Shown: positions 18,924 through 28,700 of the stretch, piece after piece
Layout: every line of letters starts with the position of its first letter
Position numbering within the stretch: the stretch's first letter is position 1
IMG/VR virus record: IMGVR_UViG_3300008050_009173
Coordinates: 1 to 29,759 of that record
DNA length: 29,759 nucleotides
Reading direction: 5' to 3' (one strand)
Source of the DNA: a virus
The notes under the pieces: generated by a model
Databases searched by the model: none
Seen by the model: only the letters and a program-made list of their open reading frames with translations
What the model was told of the DNA's origin: nothing
Translations under genes and position numbers: made by a program

Positions 18924-18947
18924 ATAGTAGTTTTTCTATTATTTTTT
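18924..18947 (+). terminator. Possible weak terminator: AT-rich hairpin plus T-run
   Basis: A 7-bp stem (ATAGTAG, 18924-18930, with CTATTAT, 18936-18942; one G-T pair) has a TTTTT loop and runs into a T-rich stretch (18942-18947). A second, short GC-containing stem (TTGCTG/CAGCGA, about 18905-18924) lies just upstream. The stem is AT-rich, so termination would be inefficient. It sits in the largest gap of the window (18898-18991), between the 664-aa gene and the wedge genes. Confidence 0.35.
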
Positions 18948-18981
18948 ACTTAAATATCGAAGTTTAATTGTTTAATTTAAT

Positions 18982-18991
18982 AGGAATATAA
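18982..18991 (+). promoter_or_regulatory. AGG ribosome binding site for gp25-like gene
   Basis: AGG at 18982-18984 lies 7 bases before ATG 18992, in the context AATAGGAATATAAATG. The upstream stretch 18931-18981 is nearly pure A/T and could carry a promoter for genes 7-9. The next gene has a very similar TAGGAATTAAAGATG leader. Confidence 0.45.
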
Positions 18992-19423
18992 ATGTCGTTC
19001 GATCTTAAGATACAGAATGGAGATCTAAGGCTTGTAGCGGGGGGTGGGGTAGATACTGTTGCTGAAAACTCTAAGTTAAAGCAAGATCTTATAAAGATAT
19101 TATTAACCCAAAAGGGCAGCGTAAAATATCATAGAAATTATGGTAGCATAATTGGCGCGCTAAGGGTAGGTCACTATACTGATGAAAATATGATGTCCAT
19201 GGAAATAATAGCATCGGCAAAATCAGCTATTAAAACTCTAATTGCAATGCAAAGAGCACAAGAGAGGCGGCAATTTTTATCTCCAGGCGAGGCAATAGTT
19301 GAAATTAGAAATGTTAACGTAGGCAGGGACCTTGATGACCCAAGATTATATAATATATCCATTTCAGTTATTACCAGAGAGCTAACAGAGGTTAGTGAGT
19401 TTATAACCGTAAGGTTAACATAG
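18992..19423 (+). CDS. Baseplate wedge protein, gp25/gpW-like
   Basis: The 143-residue product fits the length of the gp25-like family (about 110-145 residues). After a short beta start (FDLKIQNGDLRLVAGGGVDTV) comes the typical helix-turn KQDLIKILLTQKGSVKYHRN followed by YGSIIGALRVG, matching the family pattern of a helix, 'L-x-T-x-x-G', then 'N-x-x-Y-G' and a glycine. The C-terminal half has helix SAIKTLIAMQRA and beta strands ending ITVRLT. gp25-like proteins form the core of each baseplate wedge and start sheath assembly. The next gene is a gp6/gpJ homologue, the normal partner in P2, T4 and contractile injection systems. Its TAG stop overlaps the AGG of the next ribosome site, so the two are probably translated together. 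Confidence 0.88.
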   Translation: MSFDLKIQNGDLRLVAGGGVDTVAENSKLKQDLIKILLTQKGSVKYHRNYGSIIGALRVGHYTDENMMSMEIIASAKSAIKTLIAMQRAQERRQFLSPGEAIVEIRNVNVGRDLDDPRLYNISISVITRELTEVSEFITVRLT

Positions 19424-19432
19424 GAATTAAAG
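19421..19432 (+). promoter_or_regulatory. Ribosome site embedded in the gp25-like stop codon
   Basis: TAGGAATTAAAG precedes ATG 19433. The TAG is the stop of the upstream gene (19421-19423), and AGG (19422-19424) lies 8 bases before the start. Terminating ribosomes cover the site, favouring coupled translation. Confidence 0.5.
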
Positions 19433-22400
19433 ATGGCATCATTTAGAACATTTAGCGAAGTAGTAGCAACGATGTTGGAAAGATTAAGATTGGTTCAGCC
19501 AAATCTTGATACCAAGCCCGGATCTGTATCTAGGGATTTGTTTGTAGATATTCAGGCGGACCAAATTGATCGGCTATATAGAACGCTGGCGGCAATATCT
19601 GAAAAACAATCTTTGGCCTCAACCTCTGGTGCGGATTTGGATATGCTTGCATCAAATTTTGGGATAACAAGAGCGGCCGGAGCGTTAGCATCTGGGGTCG
19701 TTATTTTTGCTACAAATTCGATTTCTACTGATATCCTAATTCCATCTGGAACGACCGTTAGATCTAGAAATGGCGTTTCGTTTTCTGTAATCGGCAATTA
19801 TGCAATGACCCCATTTGAGAAGGGAAGGTTCGCAGCAACGGCAAATAGGCTTAGAAAGTCACTAAATATAGCGGGAATAAATAGTAAATATGCGATTGAA
19901 GTTCCAGTTCAGGCAACACGCCCCGGTACTGCCGGAAATGTTGCATCTCTTCAGATTATAGAATCAAATGTTGGATCCGGAGTTAATGTTGTAAATTTAA
20001 CCTCGCTATTTGGAGGATCAAACGTAGAGGTTGACTCCTCTTTTCGTGCAAGGATTTTGTCTATATTTGGAGGTTCAAATACCGGAACATCTTCTGGGTA
20101 TAGAAGCGCAGCGCTCAGCTCTCCGGGAGTTCTGGACGCGATAGTTGTGGAGCCGGGAGATACACTCATGTCGAGAGACGGAACAGAAACTATAGAATTA
20201 GACGGCGGTGAGAGTCGAATTTTATCTTCTGGAACTGGCGGAAAAGTCGATGTATACATTCTCGGAAAAAATATAGTGGAATCTTCAGAGTCATTTATAT
20301 ATACAGATCTATCGGGTAGTGGCGGAGCTAGTGATGAAAGAAATGATGTAATTCTCGGGCAAGCCGGGCAAGACCCAACAAGGACTGCATCGGAGCGTAG
20401 AGTTTTGGCATTTAAAAACGGAAACCTTCCATTTCAGCCGGTCGATTCGATAGTCTCTATTGTAGGAAGCCAGTCGGGGGTCTTCGCGGAAGAATCTACC
20501 GATGAGAATGGGGTGTCCTCTGGAAATTATAGATTAGTGAAAGATCTGAACCCAGAAACAGGCGGAAGCCCGTTTGGATTCGATTCGATTCATTTTATAT
20601 CCGGAGAGAAAGAGGTTCTTGGGGAAATAGTTTCAAAGCCAAGTCTGAATAGTGCTGATGCTCTGAGATATACCGATATGTCCGATATGGGCAGCGTATA
20701 CCAGGATATTAGAATAATAGGAGAAAACTCATCTATATCTATATCTGGAAGAGATTATATCCAATTAAATCACTTTCCAGTTACTAGCGTTTCTTCTATA
20801 AAAAATAAAACAACGGGTGAGACCTATGTGGTGGGCCGCAGCAACAGCTTGTCTGGCGGCGGATCGGAGACCGGGCTAATAAGAATCGAAGGCCGGAGCC
20901 TTCCAAGCTCATCGGACATTCTTGAGGCGGCGTATACATGGAGAAAAAGATTCGATAAGTATATCGATTATGATCATGTTGATAATGAGCGCAGCTTATT
21001 CGATGATTCAAAGTCTGACGTCATAGATTGGGCGCTAAGCAATGGAATCTATAAAGAATCCGCAATAATAGAAAAGACCAGCGATGGCATAGAGTATATA
21101 GTTTCCACCGAGCAGCAAATAAGTAGGGTGGTTTCTGTTTACTCAGTATCCACAATAGACGGAGCCATAGGGGGCGTCCCAAGAGATGGAGTCTTGGGGG
21201 CAATCGGGATAGATCTTGGCGGAGAATACCCCGACATAAAAAATGTTGAGTCGGTGATTACCTCGACTGGGGTCGAAGTTTATAATACAAAAGCTTCAGA
21301 TGGCGGGTTTGCATCTAACATCATATATTTGCCATCGGATTCTCCGGCGACTGCCGGAGAGGCTGTGACTGCGTTCTTTAACAAGGTAGAGTTATTTGAC
21401 ATCGAGGGCGGCAATGGATCGTTCGGCCTAAACTCAATAACTCTTCCTTCCGAGGACATATTATCGGAGGCGCAGGTATTAGACCTCGTAGACGAGACGG
21501 AGCAGTTGGGTTCGGATATTTTTGTAAAATACGTTGCAGAAATTCCAAATATTATTGGCGAAGTGTCCCTGGAGGCGCTGCCGATCCTCGGCTCTGACGT
21601 TTCTAACTCTCTATTTTCTTCTGTAACGTCTGATAGTGCCCAGGGTATGCAGCCAATATTTTTTGACCACGCCTCCGGAGGTGTTTCGAGATTTGGGCCA
21701 GCACAACTAGCCGTCTCGGTGATTGGTGCAGGCTCTCCGGGAAAGATCAAGATCGCAGGAGAAACCCTGACAAGATTTGATCTAGATTTAACCGCAGGGC
21801 TATCAATTGACGGCCTGACAATATCTTTAAAATCAGAGCTCGAAAGCTTCTTTGGGGGAACAATTCCGAATGGAGTGGGCATCGCCAGAATTGATTCGGC
21901 ACAGCTGTTGTCCTCTAACATGACTCTCAGGTTAAAATATGATATTGCCGGGGCGGGCCTGTTGAGTGCGAAATATAGTCCTAAAAAATCTTTCTATGCG
22001 CCGTCTCTTGAGGCGTACAACGTGAGCCTGCCATCCACTCCAAATAACTCTAGTGTTACGGCGATTTCAGGCGATATTATTAGGGTTAGCGTCTTGGTTT
22101 ATAATGACCAAGATGTCGAAGAGCTATATTTTTCAGGGTCTGGCAGTAGCATTACAAATAAAAGATTTGGATTAATAAACAGAGTATCTGTATCATCTGG
22201 ATTTAGAGCCTCGACTGGATTGCTTTCCGGATCTATTTTGATAGATTCCATGAGCCAGCCGGGAAGCAATGATATATATTATGCAGATTACTCTTTTGTA
22301 GCCCCCAAGGAGGGGGAGAGAATAACTATATCTTATAATGTTAATGACGTAATATCTTCTGCAACTAATGCAATCGAAAGTGTTAGGCCAATAACGGCAG

Positions 22401-22741
22401 ATGTTCTCGTAAAGTCTGCAGAAGAGTTATCTATAGATGTATCTGGAACTATAATGATTAATGAAGATTATATACTTAATGTAAATTCCATAATCGAGGA
22501 TGTTTCGAACAATATAACTAACACGTTAAATTCTTCGAGACTCGGGTCCGTGGTTGATTACAGTGATCTTATATCTTCTGCGGCCTCCGTTAAGGGTGTC
22601 GACTCAGTTGATATATCTATGTTTAATGAGTCTGGACTTGGCGGAAGAAAATCATTTATTAAAGCTCTAGATAATCAGTACATCTCTCCCGGATTAATAC
22701 TTTTTGAGGCAGTTTTACGAGAAGAATTTAGGATAAGTTAA
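19433..22741 (+). CDS. Baseplate wedge protein, gpJ/gp6-like
   Basis: The product has 1,102 residues, against about 300 for P2 gpJ and 660 for T4 gp6. The N-terminal part matches the baseplate-J family: helix FSEVVATMLERLRLV, then PGSVSRDLFVDIQADQIDRL, SGADLDMLASNFGITR, beta segment DILIPSGTTVRS, the PGTAGNVAS turn near residue 166, and a conserved DSSFRARILSIFGG helix leading to SSPGVLDAIVVEPGD. The C-terminal end (VLVKSAEELSIDVSGTIMI to VKGVDSVDISMF) also resembles the family's terminal domain. Between them lie several hundred residues of inserted beta modules, one of which (about 447-500, HFPVTSVSSIKNKTTGE) is also found in the next gene. The protein dimerises around the gp25-like core to close the baseplate ring in known systems. 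The next gene starts 2 bases after its TAA. Confidence 0.85.
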   Translation: MASFRTFSEVVATMLERLRLVQPNLDTKPGSVSRDLFVDIQADQIDRLYRTLAAISEKQSLASTSGADLDMLASNFGITRAAGALASGVVIFATNSISTDILIPSGTTVRSRNGVSFSVIGNYAMTPFEKGRFAATANRLRKSLNIAGINSKYAIEVPVQATRPGTAGNVASLQIIESNVGSGVNVVNLTSLFGGSNVEVDSSFRARILSIFGGSNTGTSSGYRSAALSSPGVLDAIVVEPGDTLMSRDGTETIELDGGESRILSSGTGGKVDVYILGKNIVESSESFIYTDLSGSGGASDERNDVILGQAGQDPTRTASERRVLAFKNGNLPFQPVDSIVSIVGSQSGVFAEESTDENGVSSGNYRLVKDLNPETGGSPFGFDSIHFISGEKEVLGEIVSKPSLNSADALRYTDMSDMGSVYQDIRIIGENSSISISGRDYIQLNHFPVTSVSSIKNKTTGETYVVGRSNSLSGGGSETGLIRIEGRSLPSSSDILEAAYTWRKRFDKYIDYDHVDNERSLFDDSKSDVIDWALSNGIYKESAIIEKTSDGIEYIVSTEQQISRVVSVYSVSTIDGAIGGVPRDGVLGAIGIDLGGEYPDIKNVESVITSTGVEVYNTKASDGGFASNIIYLPSDSPATAGEAVTAFFNKVELFDIEGGNGSFGLNSITLPSEDILSEAQVLDLVDETEQLGSDIFVKYVAEIPNIIGEVSLEALPILGSDVSNSLFSSVTSDSAQGMQPIFFDHASGGVSRFGPAQLAVSVIGAGSPGKIKIAGETLTRFDLDLTAGLSIDGLTISLKSELESFFGGTIPNGVGIARIDSAQLLSSNMTLRLKYDIAGAGLLSAKYSPKKSFYAPSLEAYNVSLPSTPNNSSVTAISGDIIRVSVLVYNDQDVEELYFSGSGSSITNKRFGLINRVSVSSGFRASTGLLSGSILIDSMSQPGSNDIYYADYSFVAPKEGERITISYNVNDVISSATNAIESVRPITADVLVKSAEELSIDVSGTIMINEDYILNVNSIIEDVSNNITNTLNSSRLGSVVDYSDLISSAASVKGVDSVDISMFNESGLGGRKSFIKALDNQYISPGLILFEAVLREEFRIS

Positions 22742-22743
22742 AA

Positions 22744-25700
22744 ATGTTATTAAGACCAACTCATTTTACGGTTACATCTAGTACTGGGATAAAGATCGTA
22801 TTCACCGACAACGTATCCGACAAGATTTCAGCCAGTAACTTTACGATAACATCCCTGGGCGGGAATATAGATGACCTGGAGATATTGAGTGTATCGGTAA
22901 AAGATAAGAGCATAGAGATAAAAACCAGACCACAGGTTTCTGGAAACTTTTATTTACTTAAAATGATTGATACTGACGACTCTCCATTTTCTTCAGAGAG
23001 GGGCGCGTCTTTAATAAATGATGATAACTCAAGAGAGATCTTTTTTATAGGAATTGACTCATATAATCCGATTCGCGATAGAATTTTCGAAGAAGTTCCG
23101 CATCTATATAGCCTAGAAAATACATTAATAAAAGATATAGTTAGCTCCCAAGCTGATGAAATATATAAGGCCCAAAAGCACATCGGAGAGGTGTTAAGCG
23201 ACAACTACATATCAGAAACTGTAATTAACGAGCTAAGAACAAGAGGCGCGGGCGCCACAGACCGCCTTGGAAACGAAGGATCGTATAGTGTGGATAGGGT
23301 TTCGAAGATTCCCGAAGGCTTTCCGTCGAGATTCGGAGCAATAGACCTGTCTTCTGGCGGAGAGGCGAGGGAGGGGGCTATGCCATCAAGCGGCCCAGTG
23401 TCGCTCCGCAGGCGAGTGGTAAGCGTAGACATTAGTGAAGATACAAGTGATGGCGAATTTGATGGATATTTAATTAGTCTTGCAAATAAGAATATAATAA
23501 AATTATTGTCCCTAGCGCTCATAAAGGAAAATGATATTTATGATTGCAATAATGAAATAGGAACAGATTATAATATAGAAAGATATAAGTACTCCATACT
23601 GGATAATAAATATGATCGAGAACATTCTCTTTCTTACTTTGAGTTGAAATCAAATCAAATTTTAATATCTGAGTTTGGAAATATAGACAAGCCACGACCC
23701 GGCGATAAGTTAATAATCTCTTATGCGTTTAATGACTTTGGAATTGAGGTGTCGGAAGATTCAGTTAGTGTATTTAACGTAAAACATGTGGCAAAGGAAT
23801 CGATTCCAACCAATATTTCTAGATTCTTTTTGTCTAATGCTCCGATTGTTTTTTCTAATAACGAAGTTGCCGAGATTGGCGGGGTTGCATTTTCACATTC
23901 ATCCGGAGAGCCGGGGCTTCCAAGTGCATTTTTAAAAGAACTAAAGTTTAATACATCAAGACTCCCGATGCTGGAGGGCGAGTACTCGATAAATTACGAA
24001 ACCGGAGAGGTAATAATCGTTGGAGACGGGGTATCTGGAACTGGGTCTAAAAGCCTCGCTGCGCAATATTACTATAGAGACGTATTTGAGAATAATTTAG
24101 ACTATTATGTTGATGGAGGAGATGTTGTCGCCAGCAAGGTGAGAGATCTCGGCGGCCAAGAGGTGAAAATAGAATTCTCTTACGGAGAGGTATTTTCAGA
24201 GGGAGATGATTATAGAGCTCCATGTCACGAGGAGGTCTCGGCCGAGCATGTGGAAAACAACTTTACGTCGTCTTTCTCGGTAGAGACGGCGCATCAGCCG
24301 ATAACAAATGTATTTAGAATTGTAAACCAAACAACGGGAGAAGTATATAAAAAACTATACACTACCGATACGGAAATCCATTTCACTGGCCGAACTCCTC
24401 CAAAGTTTGAGTCTAAAAAATCAGAAATGGCAGAGTTCCTAAAGGTTGATGCAGAAAAAATCGAGCCATTCGAAGAGTTTGTCTCTCCGGCATTTAAGAC
24501 TACGGTTGTATCTGGAGGTTCAAATAGTAACATTAAGATCAAGCCGGGCATCCCGGCAGAGCTGATCGACGAGAACTCAAAAGAATACTTTATAAGAGGG
24601 GAGTCCGATTCGGACGATCTGCCGATTCAGTTTTTTGGCTCCCCCGACTCAGAGGGCGTGATAAACTCTGTTGGAATATCCAACTCCTTGTCGACCCCCA
24701 TGCTGGGCTCGGAAGTGATTATTGGGCCAAGAGTTATTTCCATGGCTCTTTCAAATATTGGCATTTTAAATAAAGAGCTTGACGCCATGGGTGTCTTTTT
24801 TAATTCATCATTATCTTTTTCCAAAGATGATGTATTTATAGAAGAGAGGTTCTTTTCTCCGCTTTCATCTGATTACGACATCAACGAGGCATCAAGATCG
24901 GGGTTTGTATCGTCGGTTTTGTCTAAGCGCGGCGATAAATTTTTTGAGAATTTATCCAGGATAACTCGCGTTGGAGACTATGTTGTTGATTATGCGCATG
25001 GAGTTGTATATCTTGGAATCAATAAGAGCCAGGACCCCCTCGCGCTTGGAACGGCAAAATATAGTTGCTCAAAGATTATAACCAAAAACCCCAACCTATT
25101 AAGCTCGGATCAGATCGCAAAGAAAAACAGAGCTTCTGATTCGATTAAAAATGCAGCCGTAATATATGAAGATTTCTCTCTTGATTCCAATAGTATATCA
25201 CTAATAGATCTAGAGCCATCATTTGAGTCTCCGGAGATTGGAAGTACATTTAACTCTCACGGGGAGGCGGTTTCTGCTGCAACTGTTCTCGGCGACTATA
25301 CGGTTGCCATGATGTCCGATATAAGACAGATAAATGGAATTTACTTAAAAGAATCAGTTGTAGGCGCTAGCCTTGATAGCAGGTACAGATCCAAAAGAAA
25401 ATCGGCCCTCGATGCTTCCTTGTTAACCTCCTTTGTTTCGGACGGCGGCGGAAATATTTATAACGCCTCACATATGAAGATCGACGCCAATGTTATCGAT
25501 CTAAAGAGGCATGATAGTCGCTACCTGATAGAAAAAGATGGGACTTATAGTATAACGGTAAAAGATTCAAATATTAGCAAACTATTATCAATAACCTTGT
25601 CCAAAACGGGAGAAGAGCTGTTTGATGAGAAGCTAAATGTAACAAAAATCGACGATGTTGAAATAGTTTTCTCCAATTCTTTCGATGGCATAGCCTCGGT

Positions 25701-28700
25701 CGGAATTAGGAGCGGAAGCATAAATTCATCAATAGATAACCTAGAAGATTTTCTGCTTGATTCGGATGGAAATAGGTTCGAAATAAATAACTTTGACAGC
25801 CTGACATCAACGCTTGACGTCTTCTCTCCTGCAGTAAATAACGTAGAGGCGCAAGAGCCGACAGTAGGAGCGGGCGCGAAGATCATTGTAAAAGCCACTG
25901 TAGACATCTATGAAGATAGAATGGAGATATTAATTCCGTCGGATGCCGCCGTTGCAAATGGAGATATGGTAGATATATCTTATATCGATAGCAACATCCC
26001 CGAGCCCGGAGATAGTCTCATTGTGGATTATAGGTACGGGAAGATCTTTTTAGATTACTCGTATGTTGCTGACGATATCTATGTATCATATGAATATGGA
26101 GATAATCAAATTGACTGGTCCATCTCCAATGCGATGATCGAGGGGCAGGATTATTATGTATCATACAAATACGGAGCGCTCAGGGATGCTCTGAGGAAAA
26201 ACTTCGGAAACCTAACTGATATACCATTTTTCAAAGACTTCTCTATGTCGACAGACCGCGAAACGTATAGAAGCGCGCTACTGGGGACGCTAGAGGCATT
26301 TACATCTGGGCCGACCGTCCCGGCGTTCAAATCATTGATAGAATCGTTCACACTGATTGAGCCGGAGATAACTGAGTCTCATTTTGGAAACTGGATTCTT
26401 GGGCGAGACTACTTATCTCCGGGTGGAGTTGAATACAGCGGTGTTCTGGATTTCTCCGAGGGTCGATTTGGCTCAGGGCTGATGATAAATGATGATAATA
26501 TTGTTAAAATACCCTCTGATTCAAATATTTCAATAGAAGAGGGAACGCTATCTGCATGGATTCGTCCGGAGTGGGCAGGTATAAATAATGATGCAACCTT
26601 AACGATTAACTTGGATGATATCGGAGAAGATAGGTTTTATTACAATACAACCACGGATCCGTTTAGCCTCAAAAATAAATTTGAATTATTCGAGATATCC
26701 AACGCTGTTGGGACTATAGATTACTCTGGAGATGGAGTCTCTATATCGAACTACAAGATGGTATACGACGAATCTGGACTAGAGAAGGTTTCGTCCGGAG
26801 AGTTTGGGCTAAAGAAAAGCCCACCGGCCCTTTCTCATTTTGGCCCACTTAGGCTCGATACGAGCATAAGAGTTGATACCTTCTCCCTTCCCGAAGCGCT
26901 TGGACATTCTACAGATATATCCCATCACATGTCCGATTTGGACTCTAATTGTGTGGCCGCAATTTCTATCTCTGATAATAATAAATCTCTGCAGATTCTG
27001 CTTAATGTGAAGCCGGTAAGGGATTCCGATGGAAATATTTTAATCTTCGAGACGAAAGAAGAGCATATTGATGCGGTGGAGTATCCGTCATACGAGGGGC
27101 CGTACCCCATACGAGGATGTGTCTGCGCTGTTAGCAATGTTATTGATAATCTTTTGGACTTTAGAAATAAAGACACCCAGGTTATAAGAATTGAGTTGGA
27201 CCACGAGATCGATCTTTCGTCATTCCTGAACAAGAATTTCCTTATCGATGAGTCCCCGTCTGTACTTCAGATCGTCGACTCAAATGGCGGGATATATGAG
27301 GTGTATGCGTTCTTGGATCTTGCAGGAAGAACGGTAAGGGGCGGAATTCCGACCAAAATTGGCGGATTTATTATCGAGAGAATCCCCGGAAATATGCAGC
27401 ATCTTAGCGCCGCAGGGTCGAAGGCCTTGAACGATTACCTTCCGATTGGAAGATTAAGAGTTGTGGCTCAATCTGTCTCCATTCCCCTCGCAACCAGCGC
27501 TTTGTCTGAAGAAATTTTTAATTTTGAGAATATGGACTACCTATTAGATTGGAGCTCTGGTCACGTCAATGTAACAACAGATCATAATCCATTAGATAAC
27601 GTTGTCTCTGTGTTGCTAAAGACGCACCTAAATGCCGGAAAGAAAGCTCAAGTTCTCTACTCGGATCTTATGTCGCATAGCGACTCATCATTTGGGCACG
27701 GAATCTCCATATCTGCTCCAGATAGCATGTGCCAGTCTGTATTTAATATAGGAAAATATAATTATTCCATAAAAAATAGGTTTGGATTGGAAGACATATT
27801 TATTGGAAAGACCGCAAGAAACCCCATGCGTATGCCGTTTTCTGTAAACAAAGATGATTTTCCGCTCGTGTCTTCTGGTCTTCCTCATAATGCGGATGTA
27901 AGCGAGGGGATATTTATAGGCTTCGATGAGACCTGCGAATCACCGCTGTCTGAAGATGCGGGCCAGTGGGTTATTAGGAGTCGAATAGATAAAAATGTAG
28001 TAATTCCATCTGGAGCGTTCCCGATATACGACGATTTCTCCCTGGAGTTTTCCAATCCCCCGGCGGAGTTATCTTCGTTTTTTGCCGCGGGGCTTGTAAA
28101 GTACATTAATGTATTCGGGATTCATATTTTCTCTACGAGCTTGGCTTCAAGCGAAAAAGTCCTGCACGTTGCAAATGTTCTTGCCCAGCTCTTGGATAAT
28201 GACGAAGACGGTCATCCTGATAATAAGCTCGTTATTCAAAATTTGACGGAAAGAAATTCATATATAATAGTCTCAGAAGATAGAGGCGATTTTGACTCAC
28301 TTGAGTCAAGAATTTGGGAAGATAAAGAGTTTAATACTGGTATTGTAATATATTCAAATGACATCTCGGACGAAGCTGTAGATCCAACGACCAGAATGGT
28401 GTGGAGTTTAATAGGTGATGTGGGCTATTCAAATACATACCCGGACAAGTTTGGGCTCTTCGTCGGATCGGAGCTGACAACCGCCATGAATACGGCGCGG
28501 GGAGGATATTATCCTATAGTTCCGGCTGTATACCCGATATCATCGTGGTATCATGATGATAATAAAAATTGTGATTTTGAGTGTCAGATTTCTAAATATT
28601 TATACTGGGGAATATCTTCTCTTCTGGGCGAGTATAGCGAGAATGAAGACCTAATCTCTGAAGAGTGGGAGATTACAAGCAAAGATCAGCTCATGGCTAC

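Noticed and set aside
21280-21921. Reverse-strand open frame of 213 codons inside the gpJ-like gene
   Set aside because: It lies wholly within a well-supported forward gene, has no ribosome site or recognisable domain, and mirrors the forward codon pattern.
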